Shown in pieces: positions 1-5,670 of a stretch of 7,386 nucleotides of DNA. This stretch comes from Gemmatimonadaceae bacterium (GTDB lineage Bacteria; Gemmatimonadota; Gemmatimonadetes; Gemmatimonadales; Gemmatimonadaceae). The notes beneath the pieces were generated by a model. It saw only the letters and a program-made list of their open reading frames with translations, was not told where the DNA came from and made no database searches. Position numbers and translations under genes: made by a program. Each line of letters begins with the position of its first letter. Position 1 is the stretch's first letter. The stretch lies in assembly GCA_017881545.1 (NCBI GenBank), contig JADGQU010000109.1, positions 1 to 7,386 on the forward strand, written 5' to 3'.

Positions 1-1
1 C

Positions 2-436
2 CTGCCCGACATCAGCCTCGGCGCGGGAATTCTCTTCCTGCTCTTCTTCCTGCTGGGGTTCATTTTCTACTCGTCGCTTTACGCGGCGGTGGGCTCGTCG
101 GTGAACAGCGAGAGTGAGGCGAGACAGGCAGCGAGCCCGCTCATGATCATGATCGTGAGCACCGGGGTGTTCATTCAGCCCGTGCTGCTGAATCCGACCG
201 GTACGACGGCGAAGGTGCTGTCGCTCGTACCGATCTCCTCACCGATCATCATGCCGATCCGCATGGCGGTGACGGGCGTGCCGCCGTTGGAGATGGCGGC
301 CAGCCTTGCGTTCCTGGTGATCGGCTGCGTCGCGGCGCTCTGGCTGGCGTCGCGGATCTACCGTGTCGGGCTGCTCATGTACGGGAAGAGGCCGACCATG
401 AGGGAGATGATGAAGTGGGTCTCCTACGCTCGATAA
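2..436 (+). CDS. ABC-2 / NatB-type transporter permease, C-terminal part (5' truncated)
   Basis: The frame is open from base 2 to the TAA at 434-436, so only the last 144 residues are present and the start lies left of the window. The visible part has about four hydrophobic segments, at fragment residues roughly 8-29, 43-62, 72-90 and 98-119, and ends in a short basic cytoplasmic tail. The loop with S-S-V-N-S-E-x-E-A-R-Q after the first helix, the following P-L-M-I-M helix and the later L-V-P-I-S-S-P stretch are typical of ABC-2-family permeases of the NatB/YhaP type, which pair with an ATPase usually encoded just upstream. The substrate (sodium, drug or other) cannot be told from this fragment. 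Confidence is good for the family and low for function. The gene is followed directly by an inverted-repeat element that may mark the end of its transcript. Confidence 0.8.
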   Translation: MPDISLGAGILFLLFFLLGFIFYSSLYAAVGSSVNSESEARQAASPLMIMIVSTGVFIQPVLLNPTGTTAKVLSLVPISSPIIMPIRMAVTGVPPLEMAASLAFLVIGCVAALWLASRIYRVGLLMYGKRPTMREMMKWVSYAR

Positions 437-586
437 AACCAACTGAGAGAAGAGTAAGGTAGGAGGTGCGAGGTAGTGGGTGCGAGGTGTGAGGCAAGCC
501 TGTAACGCTGATTCATCGCGCTTGTACCTCCGACCTCGTGACTAGAACCTCGCACCTCCTACCTTACTCAGTTCGCAGTTGGGTTT
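436..586. repeat. Long inverted-repeat element (REP/MITE-like or terminator hairpin)
   Basis: Bases 452-474 and 547-569 are exact reverse complements over 23 bp, separated by 72 bp. Pairing continues imperfectly on the inner side: the decamer GGTGCGAGGT at 465-474 is directly repeated at 479-488 and faces degenerate complements around 525-545. It also continues outside: AAACCAACTG at 436-445 pairs with 576-586 apart from one extra G, and AACTGAG at 441-447 can alternatively pair with CTCAGTT at 567-573. The left half is G-rich and almost C-free, and the right half is its mirror. The element sits between the permease stop and the bacilliredoxin gene. There is no U-run after the stem, so it is not a canonical intrinsic terminator, although it may still act as a transcript end or RNA-stabilising hairpin. 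Mobility or dispersal is inference only. Confidence 0.75.
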
Positions 587-642
587 GCCACTCCGTTATT
601 ATTCAGTAGCACTTAGTCCATTCGTTCAAGAGAGGCACCAAG

Positions 643-1074
643 ATGTACGATGAGAGATTCGTCACCCCGATGCGTCAGGAACTGACGCAGCTCGGCGTTG
701 AAGAAATGCGTACGGCCCAGGAAGTCGATTCGAAGCTGAAGGACGCGCAGGGGACCACGCTCGTCGTGGTCAATTCGGTCTGCGGCTGCGCCGCTCGCAA
801 CGCGCGCCCCGCTGTTGCCAAGGCGATCCAGCACGAAACCAGGCCCCTCAAGCTCACGACGGTGTTCGCGGGACAGGATGTCGAGGCGGTGCAGCGGGCG
901 AGAAGTTATTTCACCGGTTATCCGCCTAGCTCACCGCAGATCGCGCTGCTCAAGGATGGCCAGCTCGTCTACATGCTCGAGCGTCATCAGATCGAGGGGC
1001 GCACCGCCGACGACATCGCAAAGGATCTCGTCCGCGCGTTCGACAAGTACTGCGAGGCCAGTACCGCCGCGTAG
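643..1074 (+). CDS. Bacilliredoxin, BrxA/BrxB (YphP/YqiW, DUF1094) family
   Basis: The 143-residue product has the normal length for this thioredoxin-fold family. The active-site motif C-G-C lies at residues 47-49, after the strand V-V-V-N-S-V. Other family hallmarks are the N-terminal Y-D-E-R-F-V-x-P-M-R segment, F-A-G-Q-D at 75-79, the P-P-S-S-P-Q-I-A-L turn at 94-102 and L-E-R-H-Q-I-E-G at 112-119. Bacilliredoxins remove bacillithiol from mixed disulfides on cytoplasmic proteins, which suggests that the host makes bacillithiol or a related thiol. The ATG is supported by an AGAGG Shine-Dalgarno at 631-635 (7-nt spacer). A TATTAT at 597-602 could be a -10 box, but I see no good -35. Paralogues BrxA and BrxB cannot be told apart from sequence alone, so no symbol is given. 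The gene ends flush against the convergent gene on the minus strand. Confidence 0.93.
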   Translation: MYDERFVTPMRQELTQLGVEEMRTAQEVDSKLKDAQGTTLVVVNSVCGCAARNARPAVAKAIQHETRPLKLTTVFAGQDVEAVQRARSYFTGYPPSSPQIALLKDGQLVYMLERHQIEGRTADDIAKDLVRAFDKYCEASTAA

Positions 1075-1686
1075 CTAGAACTCGTCCCGCTTTCTTCTCT
1101 CGATGAAGGGCTGCCCGTCGGGGTGAGTCTTCGGCTCGACCTCCCTGCCGGTCTCCTTCAGTACGCGGCCGCGGATGAACGATACCGTGCCGCCGAGCAG
1201 CAGCGCCCATACGCTCACGCCCAGCACGCGCCAGAATACCACGCCGGTCGCCATCGCCTGCCAGTCCACGAACTCGGCGCGCGCGGTTCCCCACGGCTCG
1301 CGGTGCAGTGCGATCAGCAGCAGGCTCACCGTCATCTCCCCCGCGGTCTCGAACACCGCGAACAGCGGCGCGCGCCACGGCCACTCGCGAGTGGGGAATC
1401 TTCCGAGGTGGAGCGTCGCCATCCCCAGCAGAAAGAGAGTCCCCAGCACAAGCGAAGCGCCGAGGAAGGTGCTGGTGGCCGCGCCGTGTGTGAGAACGAC
1501 GGCGCGGAAGAGGCGAATCACGACGCCCGTCATCAGCGCGAGCTCGATGGGGGACCGCGCGATCCTCGTGAACGCCGCCGGCTCTTCGAGATCCCATTCG
1601 CTCGACTTGAACAGGTGGCGGCGCTTCTCGACGGCATCGGGCTTCGTCACGACTTGCAATGTAACTCGCGAGCCAACGTCGTCCAT
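1075..1686 (-). CDS. Uncharacterised four-helix integral membrane protein
   Basis: I do not recognise this 203-residue protein. It has a charged N-terminal segment of about 45 residues, four hydrophobic helices at roughly 46-66, 72-94, 106-127 and 144-171, and a strongly charged C-terminal tail (about 172-203, rich in R, K, E and D). By the positive-inside rule both termini are probably cytoplasmic. Notable residues in the membrane part are H93 in T-L-H-L, the E-W-P-W-R motif at 101-105, and E113 and E117 in the third helix. The start at 1686 has no clear Shine-Dalgarno and could be shorter, since the first 45 residues are not needed for the membrane core. The gene lies 72 nt downstream of lepB on the same strand, so it may be last in that transcription unit. 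Coding reality is supported by length, the hydrophobic pattern and a G/C third-position bias like its neighbours. Confidence 0.75.
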   Translation of the reverse strand: MDDVGSRVTLQVVTKPDAVEKRRHLFKSSEWDLEEPAAFTRIARSPIELALMTGVVIRLFRAVVLTHGAATSTFLGASLVLGTLFLLGMATLHLGRFPTREWPWRAPLFAVFETAGEMTVSLLLIALHREPWGTARAEFVDWQAMATGVVFWRVLGVSVWALLLGGTVSFIRGRVLKETGREVEPKTHPDGQPFIERRKRDEF

Positions 1687-1706
1687 AGATTTCGCGACTG
1701 AATCAT

Positions 1707-1720
1707 AGGGAGAACTCCCT
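1707..1720. repeat. Small inverted repeat between lepB and the membrane-protein gene
   Basis: AGGGAG (1707-1712) and CTCCCT (1715-1720) are perfect complements around a 2-nt centre. The repeat lies in the 72-nt gap between lepB and the downstream gene, about 20 nt before that gene's start on the minus strand. A 2-nt loop is too tight for a good RNA hairpin, so a dimeric protein-binding site is the more plausible reading. Chance occurrence is possible. On the minus strand the run just upstream of it is purine-rich (GGGAGAGGAGGG). Confidence 0.3.
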
Positions 1721-1758
1721 CCTCTCCCGATTCGACGCCGGGCGCGGCGGATCGGTAA

Positions 1759-2544
1759 CTACTTGATCCAGTGCCCGATCCTGCTCCACCTGATGTCTGT
1801 GATCATCGGCAGGGGACGATCGCTGTCGTCCGCGTTGTAGGAGTAGTACACGAACAACGGCTTCCCTCGCACGTTCTCCCTCGGGACGAATCCCCAGTAG
1901 CGGCTGTCCTTCGAGTTGTAGCGGCTGTCGCCCATCATGAAGAGTCGCTTCGGCGGAACGACGAGCGGACCCCAGTTGTCATGGCTCGGCTGCGCGGGCG
2001 CCGCGCCAAAGCGCGACGATTTGAGTCCGACCGTTTTCTGCCAATCGAACAGTGGGTCGACGGAGGCGCCCATGGCCGGATCGACCTGCGCAGTCACGCC
2101 GAAGCCCTGGCGCTGCGCGATCCCATTTACGTACAGAATCGCGTTCCGCATGTAGAGCGTGTCGCCCGGTGTTCCCACGAGGCGCTTGACCAGCGTCGGA
2201 GTAGGATCTGCGCCACGCCCGGCTTCATCGGCCTGATAGGGTGATACGAAAACCACGACGTCACCACGCTTCGGGTCCCGGTACGCCGGCAGGCTCGCGC
2301 GGCTGAACGGCACGTGCGCGCCGTAGATCGCTTTGTTGACGAACAGCCAGTCTCCTACGAGCAGCGTCGGGATCATGCTGCCGGACGGAATCCGGTACGC
2401 CTCGACGAGGAACGCCCGGAGGACGAGGAAGATGGCCAGTGCACCGGCGATCGACTTGAAACTCTCCCAGAGGTTTCGCGGCTGGTACCACTGCGAAGCG
2501 GGGCGCGCCTTTTGAGCGCGCCCCGCATTAGACGATGTTGCCAA
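1759..2544 (-). CDS. lepB: Signal peptidase I
   Basis: This is a 261-residue type I signal peptidase, which cleaves signal peptides from exported proteins at the outer face of the inner membrane. A single N-terminal transmembrane helix lies at about residues 30-48. Box B is I-P-S-G-S-M-I-P-T-L, with nucleophile S56. Box D is L-V-K-R-L-V-G-T-P-G-D, with general-base K120. Box E is G-D-S-R-Y-N-S-K-D-S-R-Y-W-G-F-V-P at 205-221, in which S211, D213 and R215 match the conserved Ser, Asp and Arg of the E. coli enzyme. The Asp usual before N-S in box E is a Tyr here (Y209). The longest frame begins with TTG at 2544. The transmembrane helix rules out much shorter starts. An AGGA lies about 13 nt upstream inside the end of the SWIB gene, which is only 5 nt away, so translation is probably coupled. 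Confidence 0.95.
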   Translation of the reverse strand: MATSSNAGRAQKARPASQWYQPRNLWESFKSIAGALAIFLVLRAFLVEAYRIPSGSMIPTLLVGDWLFVNKAIYGAHVPFSRASLPAYRDPKRGDVVVFVSPYQADEAGRGADPTPTLVKRLVGTPGDTLYMRNAILYVNGIAQRQGFGVTAQVDPAMGASVDPLFDWQKTVGLKSSRFGAAPAQPSHDNWGPLVVPPKRLFMMGDSRYNSKDSRYWGFVPRENVRGKPLFVYYSYNADDSDRPLPMITDIRWSRIGHWIK

Positions 2545-2549
2545 GGAGC

Positions 2550-2936
2550 TTACGGGTTCCTGAGATGTTTGTTGACGAGCCGGGTCATCTCGAACATGGA
2601 GACCTGTGCGCGGCCGAAGATCGGACGGAGGTTGTCATCGGCGTTGATCATGCGGCGGTTCTTCGCATCCTGGAGACCTTTCCGCTTGATGTACTGCCAG
2701 AGCTTCTTCGTGACTTCCGTGCGCGGCATCGGTGAGCTGCCAACCACGTTGGCGAGATCGCTGCTCGGCTGCATCGGCTTCATGAACGCCGCGTTGGGCA
2801 CGCGCTTCTTGCCCGAGGATTTCCGGCGGCTGCTCTTACGAGCGCCTTTCTTCGCCGCTTTTCTAGATGACTTTTTGGCCGAAGACTTCCGGGACGAGGA
2901 CTTCTTTCTTCCTTTGCTCTTCTTTTTTGCTGCCAT
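2550..2936 (-). CDS. SWIB/MDM2-domain protein with histone-H1-like basic tail
   Basis: The 128-residue product has two parts. Residues 1-46 are a low-complexity tail made almost only of Lys, Ser, Arg and Ala, with repeated K-K-S-S and R-K-S-S units, resembling eukaryotic histone H1 tails and bacterial H1-like proteins. Residues about 50-127 form a SWIB domain: the M-K-P-M-Q-P-S segment, then V-T-K-K-L-W-Q-Y-I-K, G-L-Q-D-x-K-N-R-R-M-I and a final M-x-x-L-V-N-K-H-L helix. Such proteins occur in Chlamydia and several other bacteria and are thought to bind DNA or organise the nucleoid; the role here is inferred. The ATG has a good Shine-Dalgarno, AGGAGA on the minus strand (+ coordinates 2941-2946, 4-nt spacer). 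It is the first gene of a likely pair with lepB, from which it is separated by 5 nt. Confidence 0.92.
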   Translation of the reverse strand: MAAKKKSKGRKKSSSRKSSAKKSSRKAAKKGARKSSRRKSSGKKRVPNAAFMKPMQPSSDLANVVGSSPMPRTEVTKKLWQYIKRKGLQDAKNRRMINADDNLRPIFGRAQVSMFEMTRLVNKHLRNP

Positions 2937-3008
2937 CGTGTCTCCTGGTTTAATGATCGGATGCGAGTTGTTACAAGAGAGTGAAACGCACGTCCGTCAG
3001 CGACGCAA

Positions 3009-3034
3009 ACTATAGTCCCGCGAGGCGAAAGCAA
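3009..3034 (-). promoter_or_regulatory. Weak candidate promoter for the SWIB-lepB genes
   Basis: On the minus strand TATAGT (+ coordinates 3009-3014) resembles a sigma-70 -10 box, with TTGCTT (3029-3034) upstream. The 14-nt spacer is shorter than the usual 16-18, so the -35 assignment is doubtful. The position, about 70 nt upstream of the SWIB start and after the hairpins, is sensible for a promoter that separates this unit from nfo. Confidence 0.25.
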
Positions 3035-3085
3035 TAGGGAAAGCAAAGAGTTTCCCTATGAGAAACACGAAGTCTCAGAGGGAAA
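3034..3085. other. Two overlapping, mutually exclusive hairpins between nfo and the SWIB gene
   Basis: The first inverted repeat is ATAGGGAAA (3034-3042) with TTTCCCTAT (3051-3059), a perfect 9-bp stem with an 8-nt loop. The second is 3051-3063 with 3073-3085, a 13-bp stem with one A-G mismatch and a 9-nt loop. Both use 3051-3059, so only one can form at a time. The site lies 38-89 nt past the nfo stop on the minus strand. Neither stem is followed by a clean U-run on either strand. It could end nfo transcription, protect its 3' end, or act as an attenuator-like switch. The rest of the 186-nt gap holds only the weak promoter candidate and the SWIB ribosome binding site. Confidence 0.55.
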
Positions 3086-3122
3086 AACGACACTTTGGGC
3101 CCCGATGAGTCGGGTGGTACCC

Positions 3123-4016
3123 TCATTTTCCAGCAAATTCCTCCAGAAGCTTCACCATTTTGACGTCGTACGGGTCGGGCGAATCGTCGTCTTCCGCTAT
3201 CTCGTAGTTCTGCTGTGGGGTCTCGAGAATGAGCGGCACATTGCTCGTGCGGTGGTCATGCATGAGCCACTCGAACGGCTGCTTCCCAATGCGTCCGTCC
3301 CCTATGAGAACGTGGCGATCCTTGTTCGATCCCAGCTCTCCCTCGCTGTCGTTCAGATGGAAAAAAGAGGGCGGCTCGCCCGCGGCTTCCTCGAATTCGT
3401 CCAGCACCGCGGTGAGCGCCTGCTTCGACGCCGTGATGTCGTAGCCCGAGGCGAAGAGGTGGCAGGTGTCGAGTCCGTAGCCGGTTCTCGGCCGGAGAGA
3501 TTCCGGAACGCCGGCAAGGATTTCCTTGACCTCCTGCGCCGTCTTTCCCATGGTCTTGCCCGCGCCCGCGGTGTTCTCCACGAGGAGACGCGTATCGGAA
3601 TCGATCGTTTTCAGCGCGACAGCAATCGCTTTGGCGATCCGCTTGGCGGAGTCCGCGCGGTCGCCTGTGCCCGCTGAGCCGGGATGAAAACACACCGCAC
3701 CTACGCCGAGGGCGCTCGACCTCTCAAGCTCCTTGGTGAGGCCTGCGCTCGCCCTCGCCCACTTGTCGTCCTCGGGTGTCGCCACGCTCAGCACGTAGGC
3801 CGCGTGCACGACGACATTCGCCGGCTTGATTTTGGTTTTGGCCAGCGCTGCCTTGAAGCGCGCCACCCTTTCCGGCTTGATTGTCGCCTTGTCACCGTAG
3901 AACTTCGGGATGGCCGTGAAGAGCTGTAGAGCAGTCATCCCCGCGTTCCCCGCGCGGAGAACAGCCATGTGGATGCCGCCGTTGTCGATCGTGTGGGCGC
4001 CTATGTATCGAGTCAT
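3123..4016 (-). CDS. nfo: Deoxyribonuclease IV (AP endonuclease, endonuclease IV)
   Basis: This is a TIM-barrel AP endonuclease that incises DNA 5' of abasic sites in base excision repair. All nine metal ligands of the three-zinc site are visible, numbered from M-T-R-Y-I-G-A-H: H71, H111, E147, D183, H186, H220, D233, H235 and E265. They sit in V-V-H-A-A-Y, C-F-H-P-G-S, L-L-V-E-N-T, G-L-D-T-C-H, F-H-L-N-D-S, D-R-H and I-L-E-T-P. From memory of the E. coli numbering, these are offset by only 2-4 residues, which supports the start at 4016 and a 297-residue product. An in-frame ATG 13 codons upstream (4055) would add a tail with no family match. Neither start has a strong Shine-Dalgarno. The C-terminus has an acidic insert, E-D-D-D-S-P-D-P-Y-D, near 275-284. 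The gene is divergent from the CarboxypepD_reg gene. Confidence 0.95.
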   Translation of the reverse strand: MTRYIGAHTIDNGGIHMAVLRAGNAGMTALQLFTAIPKFYGDKATIKPERVARFKAALAKTKIKPANVVVHAAYVLSVATPEDDKWARASAGLTKELERSSALGVGAVCFHPGSAGTGDRADSAKRIAKAIAVALKTIDSDTRLLVENTAGAGKTMGKTAQEVKEILAGVPESLRPRTGYGLDTCHLFASGYDITASKQALTAVLDEFEEAAGEPPSFFHLNDSEGELGSNKDRHVLIGDGRIGKQPFEWLMHDHRTSNVPLILETPQQNYEIAEDDDSPDPYDVKMVKLLEEFAGK

Positions 4017-4078
4017 GCCGCTCGCCGCTGCAAGTACTCTACCGTCCGCGTCCATGGACGCGTTGGCGGTTCCGGGTG

Positions 4079-4107
4079 TTGCACCCGCGCGCGCGGAGGT
4101 CGATTAT
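4079..4107 (+). promoter_or_regulatory. Candidate sigma-70-type promoter for the CarboxypepD_reg gene
   Basis: TTGCAC (4079-4084) and GATTAT (4102-4107) are separated by 17 nt, each matching four of six consensus bases. The -10 box lies about 25 nt before the ATG at 4132, leaving a short leader with no obvious Shine-Dalgarno. A GGAGGT at 4095-4100 is too far from the ATG to serve as its ribosome binding site. If nfo starts at 4016, the divergent region is 115 nt long. Confidence 0.35.
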
Positions 4108-4131
4108 AGAGGCGTCCCCCTCGGCTGGCTG

Positions 4132-4893
4132 ATGCGAACCGTCATTCCCCTCCTGGCTCTCTGTCTGGCTACGGCAGCAATTCAGGCGCAGACAGAAGGG
4201 CGTGCAGACATTCTCACCGGACGTGTCACCGACCTGACCGGCAAGCCCGTCGCCGATGCTCGGGTCGGCGCGACATCGCTCGGCTCGGGTCGCACGCGGT
4301 CGTACACAACGGACGCGGAGGGGCGCTACAAGATCTTCTTCCCCGAGACGGCGCCCAGATACGTGCTCCAGGCAAAACACATGGGCTTCGCGCCCGTGCA
4401 GCGAACGATCACCCGTCGTACGAAGGATCCGGAGCAGATGACCATCGACCTTCAGCTGGGTGGAACGCCGCTCGCGCTCTCGATGGTCGAGATAACGGGC
4501 ACATCCGAGGTGCCATCTGCGCGCGAAACGGAAAAGGCCAAGCGAGTCGATGCCACAGTTCCGAATCCGGTCGCCGAGATTCTCGACATGAAGGATACGC
4601 TGCACCTGAGCGCGATTCAGATCGTCGGGCTCACCGACGTCGCCGACACGCTACAGGCGAAGAACGGGACGATCTACAAGGACATTCGCTCTCTGCTCTC
4701 CAAGTCGCAGGAGGCAGGCGACGTCACGCAGATGGCGGGGAGTGTCGCGATGATGCTCGAGGAGGCGTCGGGCAATACCGCGCGAGCGCTCGTCGCCGCG
4801 GAAAAGCTGTTGCGTCCCGAGCAGTGGGCAATTCTGCCTCAGGTGATTCGCGACCGACCCGATAGCGGTAGCCCGAGCACGGCCAAGCAGTAG
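4132..4893 (+). CDS. Secreted CarboxypepD_reg-domain protein with helical C-terminal half
   Basis: The chosen ATG gives 253 residues and begins with a clean signal peptide: M-R-T, a hydrophobic core to about residue 16, and cleavage likely after A-I-Q-A at 19. Residues about 27-122 form a carboxypeptidase-regulatory-like beta-sandwich: L-T-G-R-V-T-D-L-T-G-K-P-V-A-D-A-R-V, then T-T-D-A-E-G-R-Y-K and L-Q-A-K-H-M-G-F. This is the module often found at the N-terminus of TonB-dependent receptors, but no beta-barrel follows. After a charged linker, residues about 145-240 look fully helical, with L-H-L-S-A-I-Q and L-R-P-E-Q-W-A-I-L-P motifs that faintly recall periplasmic Spy/CpxP-like helical proteins; that link is inference. 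The product is probably periplasmic or outer-membrane associated. The frame is open further upstream to 3910, but that stretch overlaps nfo antisense and would bury the signal peptide. No substrate is predictable. Its stop is 6 nt from the convergent lipoprotein gene. Confidence 0.85.
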   Translation: MRTVIPLLALCLATAAIQAQTEGRADILTGRVTDLTGKPVADARVGATSLGSGRTRSYTTDAEGRYKIFFPETAPRYVLQAKHMGFAPVQRTITRRTKDPEQMTIDLQLGGTPLALSMVEITGTSEVPSARETEKAKRVDATVPNPVAEILDMKDTLHLSAIQIVGLTDVADTLQAKNGTIYKDIRSLLSKSQEAGDVTQMAGSVAMMLEEASGNTARALVAAEKLLRPEQWAILPQVIRDRPDSGSPSTAKQ

Positions 4894-4899
4894 TCGCTC

Positions 4900-5670
4900 T
4901 CACCGCCAGGTGCCGTCGCGGTATCCCACCCGCTCCGGCGTGCCGGCGGAATCGTTGGGCGTCTTCCACCAGACTCTGATTTTGTTGTGATCGAGTGCGA
5001 CCCAGGGGGCGATCGCGGGAACATCGTCAGGGGTTGCCTGCGCGCGCTGGTCGAAAATGTGCCCCGTCACGTGAGAGAGGACGATCCCAATTCTGTGCGT
5101 GGTGGAGTTCGGGTCCTCGAACACCACGACCACGCTGTCGCCGTGCGCGGCAACGCTCGCCACAGAAGGTGAATTCCCATAGACAACGGGGACTGGCGAG
5201 TGGAACATCTCACCCTTGTCCATCGAGTGCGCGAAGAAGACGCCGGCTCCGTCGCTCGTCTGGATGAAGTAGACGAGATGCACGTATCCGCTCGAGGGAT
5301 CGTAGAAAATCCCGGGAGCCGGGCGATCGCAGCCGCGACGACCGCGATCGCGCGACTCGACTTCCACCGGCGGCTGCCAGGTCACGCCCTGATCTCCGGA
5401 GCGCTGCATAGACAGCACGACGTTGCTGTCGTTCCGTGACGACCACCAGGCGCGAAACAGTTCCGTGGCAGCTCCGGCGGTGCGAATCGAGCGGATGCAG
5501 GGCGAGCTCGCGCCCGCAATGGCCGGCAGATTCGTGCTCATTACCGCGCTCCGCGCATCCGGATCGCCGAGCTGGGACTGGCGATAGGAGACGTCGCTCC
5601 ACTCGACCGGCTCGTTGACGCAGGCGGTGAGAAGGAGCGCCAGCGAGTATGTCAGTGCGCGATTGCTCAT
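4900..5670 (-). CDS. Lipoprotein with sialidase-type (BNR/Asp-box) beta-propeller blades
   Basis: The 256-residue product starts with a lipoprotein signal peptide whose lipobox is L-T-A-C, giving lipidation at C17. The next residues, V-N-E, carry no Asp at +2, so outer-membrane sorting is likely by E. coli rules. A canonical Asp-box S-G-D-Q-G-V-T-W lies at 91-98 and a degenerate one, S-M-D-K-G-E-M-F, at 149-156, as in sialidase/neuraminidase-fold propellers. Blade-like beta segments include R-A-W-W-S-S, V-H-L-V-Y-F-I, V-V-V-V-F-E-D and I-R-V-W-W-K. At about 240 mature residues it is short for a full six-bladed sialidase, and I do not see an arginine triad I could call catalytic, so a binding or structural role is as likely as enzymatic. 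Two extra cysteines (C58, C114) could form a disulfide. The start at 5670 has only a distant GGAGAG. It is divergent from pruA. Confidence 0.8.
   Translation of the reverse strand: MSNRALTYSLALLLTACVNEPVEWSDVSYRQSQLGDPDARSAVMSTNLPAIAGASSPCIRSIRTAGAATELFRAWWSSRNDSNVVLSMQRSGDQGVTWQPPVEVESRDRGRRGCDRPAPGIFYDPSSGYVHLVYFIQTSDGAGVFFAHSMDKGEMFHSPVPVVYGNSPSVASVAAHGDSVVVVFEDPNSTTHRIGIVLSHVTGHIFDQRAQATPDDVPAIAPWVALDHNKIRVWWKTPNDSAGTPERVGYRDGTWR

Noticed and set aside
1123..1708. Plus-strand frames opposite the four-helix membrane protein
   Set aside because: Two overlapping + frames exist, but both are hydrophilic, low-complexity and without ribosome sites, whereas the minus frame has four clear membrane helices.
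2314..3015. Plus-strand frame (233 codons) spanning the SWIB gene and the lepB 5' end
   Set aside because: It is antisense to two well-supported genes; its Phe/Leu-rich part is simply the complement of the Lys/Ser tail codons.
4017..4055. 13-residue N-terminal extension of Nfo from an upstream ATG
   Set aside because: Family members begin at the Y-I-G-A-H segment, and ligand numbering from the second ATG closely matches the E. coli enzyme.
3910..4131. Upstream extension of the secreted CarboxypepD_reg gene
   Set aside because: The frame is open, but it runs antisense over the conserved start of nfo and would place the signal peptide at residue 75.
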